Shown: positions 1-11,750 of the stretch, piece by piece
Layout of the letters: each line of letters starts with the position of its first letter
Position numbering within the stretch: the stretch's first letter is position 1
From: Isoetes taiwanensis
Lineage: Eukaryota > Streptophyta > Lycopodiopsida > Isoetales > Isoetaceae
NCBI GenBank assembly: GCA_021234155.1
Contig: JAJEKV010000049.1
Span: 2,509,487-2,573,486, forward strand
Reading direction: 5' to 3'
Length of the DNA: 64,000 bases
Translations under genes and position numbers: made by a program
The notes under the pieces: generated by a model
What the model was told of the DNA's origin: nothing
Database searches by the model: none
Seen by the model: only the letters and a program-made list of their open reading frames with translations

Positions 1-1362
1 TCCCCGGTAGGCCTTACACACCAGAGGGATCGTTCAAGAGTCAGAACACGAACCTCCTTCTTAGCCAGTCTGGCCCCTTCACCCACAACCAGGTGTGGTT
101 CTTGTACACAGGTCGAATCTATAGTGTGCTAGAGAGGCTAATCTAAGAGCATCTACTAACAAGCTTTAGGTCTCTACCCCCCTTCCCAATACAAGGAGTT
201 CATAGAGATACATCATCCATATACATCACAGAAGAACTAAAGAACTAGATCTAATCTATATCATAGAGTTAGGTTCTTTAGTTAGAGTCTGGTATCTAAA
301 GATCTAGAAGGCTGCTATGAGCAATTCAATATACTGATTCTATGACTGAAATAGGGTTTAGACTATTTAAGTGGCCAAATACCTGATCCTTGAGTTGCTC
401 CTCCTGACCTGAGTTCGACCATCCTGCTGAAACGCTCGAATCAAGGGAAACTAATGGTGCGATTCTCTCAGACAGAGTCTGGGAGGCGGTTTTGACCCTT
501 GGGGCAGCCAAAACAGAGCTCTAAAACCCTAGAAACGAAAATGGGCAAGTTAGGGCTTCCCCTCCTAAATAGCCAAGGGAGGTGGTTAGGGTTTCCAATT
601 ATCCCCTTTAGGCATGTGGGATAATTGGGAATGGGCCCACTTGCCTTTAATGGCTAGGTGGCAAAGTGTGCCCACATGGAAAGGTGTGCCCACATTAATG
701 TGCACTTTGGGAATGGGCCCACTTGCCTTTAATGGTTAGGTGGCAAGGTGTGCCCACATGGAAAGGTGTGCCCACATTAATGTGCACATTGGTAAATGTG
801 CACATTAATAATAAATGCACATACCTAGCAAGTTGCCCCCTAGGGGCTACCCACCTGGCTACACGTCGGCGTACACGTCAGTCGGAGTGGCGTGTACGCG
901 TGACGAGGCAGTACAGTATACGTGCTGGGACCGTATACTGTGCTGGAATGTCACAATTCACATTACTCATGAAGGACAAAAGTTAAGCTGGCATAGAAGG
1001 CTTAAAATGCTGTGTAGTCTCTAGCTTATTTGTAAGTTAGAAGTGGGAGTAAGTTTATACTCAATTTGGAGTTAAACAGGCACTTGAATAAATCTATTCT
1101 TAGTAGTCTGGAGTTGAATGCACATGCACATTGATATTTCAATATTGAAAACATCTTATAAATTAGCTACTAATATTCAATTCCGCTTGTAATTCACTTT
1201 ACCAGATGCAAAAACATCTTTGGCACCATAGCTGCACCTAAATTCGTCTCTAAGTTCAGCACTTGGGTTGGGACCCACGAACAAAAAAGGAGAACAAAGC
1301 CCGGCATCTACACCTATTTACAGCATAAACCGCTAATCTGTACACGTCAAAGGTCTGTTCAC
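1..1362. other. Non-coding stretch, no gene recognised
   Basis: No reading frame here looks like a real protein. The stretch is A/T-rich plant-like intergenic DNA. The one structured part is the 82-bp tandem duplication at 625-788, listed separately. A CpG-rich patch at 860-930 (ACACGTCGGCGTACACGTCA and neighbours) is unexplained. Confidence 0.5.
625..788. repeat. 82-bp tandem duplication
   Basis: Two head-to-tail copies start at 625 and 707. Each runs from TTGGGAATGGGCCCACTTGC through AAGGTGTGCCCACATTAATG, with only a few differences. The phrase GTGCCCACAT also recurs inside each unit, so the unit itself may have grown from a shorter repeat. Confidence 0.85.
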
Positions 1363-1612
1363 CTTGAATATAGTATGCTGCTGCAGGATCACCTGTAGAG
1401 CATTTATCTGGGTGCCATTTCTGTGACACATTAATAGGGCATAGAATAAACAAAATCAACATTACAGAAAACGTATTTGCAAAGATCTATGCTCATAAAA
1501 CACAGATCGACCATACCATTGTGAGTTTTCTGTAGGCACTTCGAATTTCCGCATCTGTGCAATTCCTCTGCAGTCCCAAAATTGCATAGAAATTCTTACA
1601 AACGTCGTCCAT
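1363..1612 (-). CDS. J-domain (DnaJ/HSP40) gene, 5' fragment of two exons
   Basis: Reading leftward from an ATG at 1612, exon 1 (1612-1517, 32 codons) begins MDDVCKNFYAILGL and continues TDAEIRSAYRKLTM. It ends at a GTATGG donor in phase 0. After a CACAG acceptor, exon 2 starts at 1420 with KWHPDKCSTGDPAAA. Across the splice this gives the classic J-domain core with the HPD motif, which in this family stimulates the ATPase of HSP70 partners. Exon 2 may end at 1363, where AAG is followed by GTGAAC, but that end is uncertain. I could not find the rest of helix III/IV or any C-terminal domain further left, so this is either a truncated relic or a gene with long introns running out of view. It points away from the PPR gene, with about 0.8 kb between the two starts. 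Confidence 0.7.
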
Positions 1613-2426
1613 TTGGCCCACAGAACTGGGCCAATATACTTACACCTTGGATCCGACACTTGAATGCTCGCCGGACTAGATTGTTAGATCTCCTAACAAA
1701 TTTGATCGCTAGGAAATTTTTGCTCCAAGTATCCATGGATTTTTTACCTCTATTTTGGGAAAAAGAATGAAGTCATAAATTCTAGAAGCTCGGAGATATT
1801 TTTGTTGTCCCTGCTTTTTGTCCAGATTAAACGCAAAACCGAGAAGTGCAGAGGCCAGATTTATGCTCTAAATAGAGTTAAACATGCCCCAAAGCAAAGA
1901 TGCTACAAAGATTTTAAAGCAAAAGAAGAAAAGCCCCTTTCAGGGTTTCGTCTGCATCTGCATCTGCATCTTACAGCATTTACCACCAAGAAGTTTTCCG
2001 TTGCCTCAGCAATACACTGCACCCACAAAGTAAAAAAAAATAAAAAATCGGTCAAAAATGACCACCAAAGCTCATGAGTACCGAAAACAGAGAGAATAGC
2101 TCCGGATTTGCCCATCAGAAGATTCGGATTTGCCCTTGCGACGACGCCATAGCCTGCAGAAGAATGCAAACCAGTTCCGTGCTTCCAAATCGTGCGGCAG
2201 TCCTGCAGAAAGCCGAATCAGATGAGATCAACGACGTGGCGTCCTTTCAAATTTTTTCACAATTATTTTTTCTTTCTAATTTTTCCCTCACTCGGGAATC
2301 TAAAGGCATCAAAGCATCGAATCTTGGTGTGAATAAATTATATAAGAGTAGATATATGTTAGGATATACAGAGATGCCTTTTATTTAAGTATTCTTTATG
2401 TTTGTCACAAGCATTGCCGAGAGAGC
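1613..2426. other. Intergenic region between divergent J-domain and PPR genes
   Basis: About 0.8 kb separates the two divergent starts and would contain both promoters. No strong TATA box or known operator can be assigned. A short CATCTG repeat lies at 1950-1970. Frames that stay open here on both strands show no recognisable protein. Confidence 0.4.
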
Positions 2427-5400
2427 ATGTCCTCAATCTCATCTCCCGCTGTTCGAATCTTCTACTTCGGCGTAGGGAACCCTGCACTACTTCTCTTGCC
2501 TTTGCTGCATCTTGTAGTCGATTAAAATCATAGTATCTGTTTGCAGAACACTCTCACCCAGCCAGCAAAGGTTGGTGGCAGCGTAAACAGAGGTAGGCAC
2601 CTAAACTAAAATTAAATTCTTCATACTGGGCAGATATCTGAGTAGACTCCTTTTGTAGCCAGACACATGGAATTTGAAAAAATTGTGCAAGGAAGGTCCT
2701 CTGGAAGAGGCACTTGACATTATAGAGCAGAGAAATGTCCCTATCTCAAAGGATGATGCTTACTATTTCTTGCAAGATTGTGCCGGAAGGAATGAGCCTC
2801 AACTTGCTAGAAGAGTGCAATTACTTATCTATCGAAATGGGATTGAATCAATTTCTGTGCTTGCAGACCATCTCATTCGCCTATTTGCCTCCCTAGATTG
2901 TTTGCTGGAAGCAAACCAAGCATTTAGCAATCTCTCACATCCTAGCGTTTATACATGGAGCTCCATTATCTCAGCTCATGTCAATGCTGGGCAGACCCTA
3001 ATTACACTAGAATTGTACTACACAGTTAGGCTATATGAAGCAGTTAAGGTCAACAAGGATATATATCGTTCTGTCCTTAAAACATGTACAACACTTGAAG
3101 CACTTGATACAGGAAAGCACGTTCATGCTCAGATTATGAAGATTGGTTTGCAAGTAGATTGTATCATCGGGAACATGCTTCTTTATATGTATGCGAAGTG
3201 TGCAAGTTTGGAGGAATCATGCAAACTCTTTGATTGTTTACCGAATCGAGATATTGTGAGTTGGGGTGCAATGATTGCAGCTTACATCCAGCATGATAAA
3301 GAAGCTTTTGCATTAGATTGTTTCAAGAAAATGGAACAGGATAAATTATTCCCGAATAAGATTATCTTTTTGAGCATGTTGAGGGCATTCAGCAAGATGC
3401 AAAGTCTAGAACAAGGAAGGTACATGCATAAAGAGATTGTTACTTGTGGGTTAGAATCAGACATTGTTATTGGAAATACCATCCTAAATATGTATATCAA
3501 ATGTGGAGATCCGATTGGAGCTAACAGCATCTATAAAAATTTGGAAAAGCCAGATACAATATCTTTCAATATAATGATTGCAGGGTATGTGCAGCATGGA
3601 GAAAGCCTTCTGGCACTAGAGTGTTTTTCCAACATGTTTGAACATGGCATTATGCCTGGGAAGGTAACATTTCTTAGCATCTTGAAGGCATGCAGTAATG
3701 TGGCCACCGTGAAACAAGGCCTGTGCGTTCATGAGCTGATCATTGAATACAGACTTCATTTTGATGTGTTTATTGGGAGTGCTCTTGTTGATATGTATGG
3801 CAGATGTGGGAACCTGGAAGAAGCACACAGAGTGTTTGAGAGTTTACCAAACAAAAATGTGGTGTCATGGAGCGCGATGATTGGGGGATATGCCCATCAT
3901 GGTCAAGCTGTTCTTGCTCTTGAATGCTTTAATAAGATGCAAGAAATGGATATAAAGCCCAGCCAAGTTACATTCTTGGGCATTTGTAAAGCATGCAGTT
4001 GTATAGGTAACTTGATGCTTTCCAGATGGGCCCATGAACAAATCATTGAACATGTCATGCTAGTTGAGATTCACCTTTGGAATGCCATTATTGATATGCA
4101 TGTCAAATCCGGGAATCTCAAGGAGGCTATGTTGGTCTTTAGAAGTTTGCCGTTAAAAAACTTAGTGACATGGTGTACAATAATTACAGGATACGCACAA
4201 AATGGTGAAGGTATTCTTGCATTGGACACCTTTCATGAGATGCAAGGAGATGGCGAGGAGCCAGATAAAGTGACATTTCTAGGCGTCTTAAAAGGATGTG
4301 GTAGTATTGGGACTATAGAGCAGGGCAGGCAAATCCATGAACACATCTTTGAAAGCAGGTTACATTTAGATGCTGCAATTGGTAATGCTCTGGTGGACAT
4401 GTATGCTAAATGCAATAAAATGGACGAGGCATATGAGATCTTTAGCAGACTGCAAAATCAGGACGTAGTTTCATGGTGTATAATGATTGAAGGATACACG
4501 CTTCAAGGCGAAGGTTGTCTTGCAATAAGATGCTTCAAGACAATGCTGGAGAATGGCATAACACCAGACAAAGTTATTTTTGTGAGTATTTTGAAAGCGT
4601 GTGCAACTATGAAAGCAGTAGAAGAAGGTAGGCACGTTCACACACAAATTATTGCGAGCAGGCTGCTTTTTGATGTTGATGTGGGGAATACATTGATAGA
4701 TATGTATTCCAAATGTGGGAACATAGAAGAGTCGTGTGCTGTATTTGATAGACTACAAGGCAGAGATGTGACATCATGGAATGCATTAATTCAGGGATAC
4801 GTCCTTCATGGTGAGGGTAATTGTGCCTTACTCTGTTTTGAGAGAATGCAGCATCAGGGGATAAAGCCAGACTGTGTGACATTTTCCAGCATCTTGAAGG
4901 GGTGTGCCAAACTTGGTGCTATTGAATGGGGCAAGTGCATACATAAGAAAATCGTGGAAAGGGGGCTTGAACTTGATGGCCGTTTAGGTAGTGGGCTTGT
5001 TGATATGTATGCCAAATGTGGCAATTTAAAAGAGGCATGTGCGATCTTTAACGAATTGACAGTTAAAGACGTCGTTTCATGGACTGCAATAATTGCAGGG
5101 TATGAGCAAAACAATCAAGGCTTACGTTCCCTAGATTGCTTTGATGATATGCAAGACTTGGGCATAGTACCAGATAAGGTAACGTTGCTGATTATCTTGA
5201 AGGCATGTGGCTCTCTAGGTGCAGCAACACGGGGACGGCATATCTTTGACCAGATCAATGCTAGGAGTCTACAATCTGATCTTGATATGAGTAATACACT
5301 AATTGATATGTATGCAAAAAGTGGGCACATGGAGGTTGCGCAAGAAGTCTTTTGTAAATTGCAAAATCATGATGTGGTATCATGTAATGCATTGATTGCA

Positions 5401-5841
5401 GGATATGCCCAGCATGGTGATTCTGAATACATGGTGGAGTGTTTGAAAGGTATGCTCCAAGATGGCATAAGGCCAAATGATGTAACGTTAAGTTCTGTGC
5501 TGATTGCATTTAGTCATGCTGGATTAATGGATGAGGGTCACTTTTATTACCTAGATATAAGAAGTTGCTATGGCATAGCACCAAATATGTTCCACCAGAA
5601 CTGCTTGGTTGACCTGTTGAGTCGTGCAGGATGCTTTGATGAAGCAGAAGATTTGCTCCAAACAATGAAGCCTAATATCCATGCTTGGACGACGTTGCTC
5701 AGTGCTTGCAATTTACATGGCAATTTGGAGCTAGGAAATCAGTATTTCAAGCATATCATTAGCATCAATTCTGATTGTCCTGCAGCATATGTACTTATGT
5801 CAAATCTTTATGCTAATGCTCAGCGGAGGAAAAATCTGTGA
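2427..5841 (+). CDS. PLS-class pentatricopeptide repeat protein, E-type C-terminus without DYW domain
   Basis: The main exon (2659-5841, about 1060 residues) is a nearly unbroken array of PLS-type PPR triplets about 101 residues long. About nine cycles can be counted from the recurring phrases MYAKCG, VVSWSAMI and ALECF. PPR proteins of this class usually enter plastids or mitochondria and bind RNA one base per repeat, often to direct C-to-U editing. No in-frame ATG opens the main exon, because a TAG (2656) lies just upstream. A TTTTGTAG acceptor at 2651-2658 suggests splicing. A 45-nt exon at 2427-2471 (MSSISSPAVRIFYFG, then a GTAGGG donor, phase 0) is a plausible first exon but is inferred. 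The protein ends within the E-like region (LMSNLYANAQRRKNL) and has no DYW deaminase domain. It may be truncated, or it may recruit a deaminase in trans. Confidence 0.9.
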
Positions 5842-6611
5842 CAATCGAATGTGTTACAACATTTATGCTGTTGAACATGCCATATGTTTATATGGGGATT
5901 GAACATGCCATATGTTTATATAGGGATAGAGATGATGGGTGCAGATTGCAAAGTCATGATATGAAATCAAGTGTTTGAAGGCTATGCTCTAAGCTGGCAT
6001 TCTAGTCACATGATATTGCTCAAAGCTAGTGCTGGATAAGATTTTTTAGAACAATAGATTAGGGCAATGTCGGTTTTGCCATAGTCACTCATTTACATGG
6101 CAAACCCAGGCCATACCTCGGTTTCATTTCTGAAGAGCATTTAGAGAGAGATACTATTAATACATAGCTATAGTCCGTTACTTCTTCCGGTCACTTCTTC
6201 CGTATATGGCTTAGTTGTTGAGGGAGAGCAGCGATGTGAGTCTATTAAGGGAGATATTTGTACATTTGATGTAGGGAAAGTTTTTCATTTTCCTCATACC
6301 TCGCAATTATATATCGAAGCTGATGGTTTCACACTTGCATTTTAGCATTTTCTAGATTTGACCATTTTGACTTCCCACAATGATTTGTGCCAAGATGAAG
6401 ATTAGGTATAGAGCTCTGCAGTAGCATTCAACTAGTTGCCTACTTTCAAGAAGCTGAAATGGAAGCGGATCAATCTCAACTCTAGTCACGATGTACATGA
6501 TCTACCCTATATACGAGATTATAGAAACCGATTATTGACAACAAAATGGTCTTAGGAACTATTGATATCATCTGCAAGACTATTATAGACTGCTAAAACA
6601 GACTACGAGGA
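5842..6611. other. 3' flank of the PPR gene, non-coding
   Basis: No coding signal. A 28-bp unit beginning TTGAACATGCCATATG is tandemly duplicated at 5871-5898 and 5899-5926, directly after the PPR stop. Scattered short matches to PPR-like DNA around 5940-6110 (for example TTTACATGGCAA) suggest decayed remains of the missing 3' part of the gene, but this is weak. Confidence 0.4.
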
Positions 6612-6818
6612 ATTTTAGTGGTGATAGTTTTTTTTTTGAAGAACTGAGACACTTATATTAAAAGAATAGCAATGATACAAGACGAGTAGTGAGGAAAAAG
6701 AATGCCCCGAAGGGACAAAGACACCTCAGCACTCCATACCAAAAAACTAGTGCGTAAACTTCCAATCACCTCTAGTAATCACTGTACAAACTCCCCATTC
6801 ACATTTTAGTGGTGGTAG
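6612..6818 (-). mobile_element. Short retroposon tail with target-site duplication
   Basis: A 175-bp insert (6628-6802) opens with a T-run, which is a poly(A) tail on the minus strand. It is flanked by near-identical 16-bp direct repeats: ATTTTAGTGGTGATAG at 6612 and ATTTTAGTGGTGGTAG at 6803. This is the signature of target-primed reverse transcription. The text after the T-run (GAAGAACTGAGACAC...) resembles the 3' end of a plant LINE or a SINE. The T-run at 57361 is followed by somewhat similar sequence. Confidence 0.65.
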
Positions 6819-6836
6819 TTGTGCTGATAGCAGTAT

Positions 6837-7290
6837 CTGTATCAGGATTCAGAGTTTTTATTTCTGTGATTTGTAGCACAGTTTGTGCAATGCTTGCCGT
6901 TGTATTTCCTTCTGCCTTTCATTCTAGGTTGCCCGATTCCATAGAGCTTATTTTCCTCACTTTGCTTTGTTAGTACCATTTTCTATGTTACTGTTTGGTT
7001 CACTGCACATCGCTCACTTCTTGTATCTTGTTGGTCCCTAGTATTCCCTTCCCTCATCAATTTGTTGGGACTGTATCCGGATTCAGAGTTTTTATTTCTG
7101 TAGCACAGTTTGTGCAATGCTTGTCGTTGTATTTTCTTCTGCATTTCATTCTAGGTTGCCCGATTCATTAGAGTTTATTTTCATCACTTTGCTTTGTTAG
7201 TATCATTTTCTATGTTACTGTTTGGTTCACTGCACACCGCTCAGTTCTTGTATCTCGTTGATCCCTAGTATTCTCTTGCCTCATCAATTT
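6837..7290. repeat. ~230-bp tandem duplication
   Basis: Copy 1 starts near 6837 and copy 2 near 7071, a period of 234 bp. Both carry GGATTCAGAGTTTTTATTTC, TTCATTCTAGGTTGCCCGAT and CCTCATCAATTTGTTGGG, at roughly 90 percent identity. No protein is encoded. Confidence 0.85.
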
Positions 7291-9596
7291 GTTGGGTTCT
7301 GTTCATCTTTTATCCCTTATAACTCCATTTTGTTTCTTTTAGTTCCCATCACGCTTTCGATTATGTTCAGGCTATGGGAGTCAATATGTGTCCCATTGAC
7401 CTTTGCTGAAGCACTACTTTTTCAACTTATCGTCGTTAGCTCCTTCTTGAGATCTTTTGTGTTTTTACCTTAGTGTTAAGACCTTCTAATGTTAGCCTAT
7501 GTTCATCACCAGATTTTCCCTTTATCTATGTGGTTCTTCTGCTTCAGTCCCATTGCTCATATCTGTTATTTTTTATTCCTCATTGCTTTGTAGTCCGACT
7601 AATCCATTCCATTGCGTTAGTTTTGGTTGCGCTCTGTTTGCATTGGTTCGTTGGGCCTCATGCTGTTTTTCTCCATTTATTCATGGTTGGTGTCCATTGC
7701 TTGTTTGGTTGTCTTTATCACATCTCCTTGTTGCCATGTTGCTCCTTGACTCCTGACTTGCTTTTGCTTTATTTTCATCTTTTTATCTCCTTAGGGTAGT
7801 CTGTGTTATCTCCTCTATACCTTATGGTCCCTCGTACCTTCGATCTTTGTTGAGTTTGAGATTGTTCTCCTCTTCTGTCAGACGTTGATGTTTTGTGCAT
7901 AGGACCTTTTCTAAGAATCCAATGGTTCTATTCAGCATGAATAGAATCATCATTCTTGGGAAAGGGATGCCTTCTTTGGCTCAGGCCTCATTTGGCTCTT
8001 TTCTCCCCTATATATACTATGTTCTCTCTCTTAGTTCTCATCGGTGTTCTCTCTGAGCTGGATCTTTGATTCTTGATGTCAACTTCCCTCCTACCTTTTT
8101 CTATTCAGGTCATTGAGTGATTGTTTGTGTTTTGGTCGGTGTTATTTGCATAGGGAGGATTTATATGCATGTGGTTGCTCAACCCTCTTTGTTTTGACAG
8201 TTGTCTCATGATAGGTTTGGGCCGTGGATTATGGACTTGGTTCGTCATGTCTCATATTTTTTCTCGGCATTGCATTGTGACTTCCCAGTAGCACCTTGGG
8301 TTCTCTCTTTTCCCAAGGAGTTTTCCCTTCGAATTTTTCCCATTGGTCCCTCTCTCCCTCCCTCCCTCCCTCCCTCCCTCCCTCCCTCCCTCTCTCTCTC
8401 TCCCCAGTATAGCACTTGTCGCTTCTAGGTAGGCTCCAATGAACTCTTCTATTGGATATGCCTATTTTTTCTTCTTGGTGTAACTTTGTGGCTTCTAAAG
8501 TCTCTTTAACTTTCAAAGTCTTTCTCTTCTCGGCATAGCTTTGTGGCTTCTGATTCTCCTCGTTGGACGTTTTTTTCTATTGATGTTCTAATTTCCTCAA
8601 TCTTCTTTCTCAACTTTGCGTTTGCCATCGAAATTTTATTCGATCCTTCATATATCTTCCATTTGAAATTTTTTCTTCAAGTCGGCACTTCATAAATGGC
8701 CAATTGCTTGTAACTCTAACATTTTGACGGTGGGCATGGTTGATTTTTCCTTGCTTTATAGTTGGAACAACAGTCGATGTGATGGATTTTGGCATATGGT
8801 TTGGGGTTGCGTGTGTGGGGATTGTCGCATCTCTTTGAGTTGACACTCTTCATGGACTATGACGGGCGTGGGTGCATCTTCAATGACTTTTCCGTCGATA
8901 ACTGCTCTTTGAGTCGGTTATTTATCGTTAGGGTTTTCCTCAAAACTTGGGGGGGGGAGGGATATCCCGACGACAAAATTTCTGACTCGGGACGGTTTTA
9001 CTTTCGACAATATTCTTCAGATCCTGGGCCCTTGTGGGATTATTTGTTGCATACTCCATTCATTTGACCTCAATGATTGTCTAGTTCCGAGGCATTTGAT
9101 TCTAGTTTCACTCATTTGGGATTCATTGTTGTGTATTCCTATGAGTGATTGTATTTATAGAATAGAATAGAATTATTGTCCCTAGTACCCTGAGGCCCCC
9201 CGGACTGATGTAGCATGAGAGAGCTCCCAAAGGGTGCTATTAGCGCAACACGCTGATACATTGTAGCCCTTTCGGAGGGCTTTTCTTATTTTCTATTGGT
9301 ACCGGCACCCCGCTTATAATCGGCATCATGGCCATGCGGTGGTGCGTCGCTATCATCAGCTTTTAGCTGAGCTTTTTTTGCGGGCTCTAATGTCCCACCT
9401 TTCTAGTGGATCATATTATAAGTCCTCTTTCTTTGTGCACCTCCCGATGTGTAGTTATCATTTCCATGATTGCATCTGCCATGTCTTTTATTGTATCCAC
9501 TCTTGTCATTAGGATATATGCTGGCTGTCATCAAATAGAACACCACTTTACTGAACATTGATGTTTTGTGCATATGACCTTTTCCAACAACGGGTA
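7291..9596. other. T/C-rich non-coding stretch
   Basis: No gene recognised. Frames open on the plus strand are low-complexity (Leu, Phe, Ser rich) and reflect the T/C bias. A 31-bp phrase beginning TTGATGTTTTGTGCATA occurs at 7885 and again at 9558 with three differences, so the 1.65 kb between may be an insertion or a duplication. A CCCT microsatellite lies at 8347-8405. Confidence 0.4.
8347..8405. repeat. (CCCT)n / (CT)n microsatellite
   Basis: Uninterrupted CCCT repeats pass into CT repeats. They explain the apparent PSLPPS-type peptide in the plus frame and GREGGREG in the minus frame. Confidence 0.95.
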
Positions 9597-11080
9597 TCAT
9601 CAATATTTATGCCTCTACTGAGCTTCATGAGAGGGAAGCATAATGGGAGGAAATGAGAATCTGGATTGGTAGCCAAAGCCAGGTGAAAAATTGGCTCTTA
9701 ACTAGAGATTTCAATAATACTCCTTTATGGGATCACAAATTGGGTAAAAAATTAAACATATACAGGAATGAAAGGAGGGATTGAGACAAGTTCATTGACA
9801 TGTTTATACATCATCCTCCATCTCTTCAGCTGCATAGTCCTGGAGCAGCAAAAGAAAAGATTCGGATAGAACCTTCTGTTTATTGGATAGATTCTATAGC
9901 TGTACAACAAATTTGGATATTTGGGATCAAGCCATAATCATATCTAATTGTAGCAACTCTATCTCTGAACATATCTTTGAGTCCAACTCCATTACATCGA
10001 GAGATCAGAAGGTAATTACTCCATTTGAATTCAATATCCAGCTTTTACATAAAAAACAATTTCGTGAAAAATTTTGAGAGTAGATCACATGGTCTGCTTT
10101 CTGCAGAAGCTGAAGAAGATTGGATAAAGAAATGGGAGAAAAATGGAATGAAGAAAAAAGAGACAAAAGAATGACATTTATGTTCAAATAAAGAAGGTCA
10201 GGGAGGACCTATTTTTGGACAAAGATAATGTAATTTTGTAGGAGCAGGAAAAAAGATTAGAGTTTAATATTAAACATATTGAAGAATCTGAGGCCCAATC
10301 CTTGGCTATCAAAAGCAAGTATCAATATATTAATTATATGGATAAGGCAGCTCCTCGTTCTCTTTAGAGCTGTAAAGAACATGATCATTAACAATGGCAT
10401 TATTTTAGTCAAGGATGATATGGACAACATGATTCAAGGTCAGCAAAATATTCAATCATTCTTTACTCAGAAATACAGAGATTTACTTGATCTGCAGATT
10501 AGTAAAAGATAGATCTCAAGAACCTTTTTTACTTCATTGATCCCTGTAATGAAGAAGTGGATAATGGCTTGCTCCTGGTTCTTCCTCAGAAACAGGAAAT
10601 ATATGCTACTTTGAATTCCATAGCCTCTGGAAAGAGTCCTGGGCCGGATGGATTTCCTCTAGATGGGACATAATGCAAGATGATGTCACTGTTTTCATTC
10701 AAGGGGCTTGGGTAGCTGAACATCTACACCCTCCTATAAATGCTGATCTAATTGCCTTGGTACCTAAGGTGGATAAGCCACTGGGATTTTCAGATTGGAG
10801 ATCTATTTCATTAACCAATGCCCATTATAAAATCTTGGCAAAGTTGCTTGCCGACAGGATGAAACCAATACTGAATAAAATCATTCGCCCTGTACAAACT
10901 GCCATTTCTCCCCTCTAGGAGCATCCTTGACAATTTCATTGGAGCATATGAAGGGTATTGCACTGGGGAAAAGTAAGCGATCAAAATTGCATGCTGTTCA
11001 AACTTGATTTCAAGAGAGCTTTTGACACTATCAACTGAGACTTTTTGCACAAGGCAATGGAGCTTCTCGGATTCTCCCAA
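9597..11080 (+). mobile_element. L1-type LINE ORF2 relic: endonuclease and start of reverse transcriptase
   Basis: Conceptual translations in shifting frames give an apurinic endonuclease region (NWLLTRDFNNTPLWDHKLGK at about 9694, then DRFYSCTTNLDIWDQ at about 9887). A reverse-transcriptase start follows (SGKSPGPDGF at about 10630; ADLIALVPKVDKP; SDWRSISLTNAHYKILAKLL at about 10790). Order and spacing fit ORF2 of a plant L1-clade LINE. The RT stops abruptly at LLGFSQ (11080), where an unrelated repeat begins, so the catalytic YADD half is missing. Many stops and frame changes show that it is old. Confidence 0.8.
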
Positions 11081-11215
11081 CGTAACCCCCCTGTGTGAAT
11101 ATGCACCCAAACTAGAGGGGGTTTTAGGGGGATTTTTAATTTAAAGTTATTGAATGCAATGGTTTGTGTTATTAATGTTAATGGTAGTTATATTGAAAAA
11201 AAATTTGGGCATACA
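11081..11215 (+). repeat. Solitary arm of the fold-back repeat family seen at 20.1-20.6 kb
   Basis: The segment starts CGTAACCCCCCTGTGTGAAT and passes through ATGCACCCAAACTAGAGG and AATGCAATGGTTTGTGTTA. It matches the right arm at 20462 base for base apart from scattered changes and short indels. It abuts the broken end of the L1 relic, so it either inserted there or marks a deletion joint. Confidence 0.8.
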
Positions 11216-11750
11216 AATATGATACAAGTAGTAAAAAAAAGTTCCGCAATGCTCCGCTTTAAGAACTTGAAAGGCAAATAAGAACTTAAAACAAGTGTCA
11301 ACCCTTTGAGAACTTGAACAACAAATAAAAACTTAAAACAAGAGCATCAAGAAACATTGTGCTTGTTGGCAACAAAAAGCAAGATAGTTGCTACATAAGT
11401 GTTCAATCAAATCCCTCAAGTATAACTTCCTGTAAGATAGAAGCCTTCAGTTGGAAATAAAAAATATGAGTTCTACACAACTTTCAGTAAGATAGAAGCT
11501 TCCAATTGCCACAAGAATGGTGGGAGGCACATAAGATACATCGTTTGACAAAGACCACTTTAACAGAATAATGTAATGTGCTAATAAATTCATTGTATCG
11601 ATCAAATGGACTATCATCATCATGTAGCAAAGATTGTGCAGGTTGTATCTACAAGTTGCTGCACATATGTAGAATACAAGATATCACAAAAGCTGCTAGA
11701 TGCTTATGGCAAAAAGCACTGTAAGAAAAACGGCCTTGAAAGCACAAACA
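11216..11750. other. Non-coding, no feature recognised
   Basis: A/T-rich DNA. A short imperfect repeat (AGAACTTGAA...AAATAAGAACTTAAAACAAG) occurs near 11270 and 11311. No protein or RNA gene is visible. Confidence 0.4.

Noticed and set aside
2074-2388. 104-codon plus-strand ORF as the start of the PPR gene
   Set aside because: It is separated from the PPR frame by stops, has no PPR or clear transit-peptide character, and a nearer 45-nt exon gives a better phase-0 splice.
3282-5509. Numerous minus-strand frames of 60-86 codons
   Set aside because: Shadows of the PPR repeat array. The periodic spacing mirrors the PPR units.
8201-8516. Pro/Ser-rich and Arg/Glu/Gly-rich proteins
   Set aside because: Translation of the CCCT/CT microsatellite.
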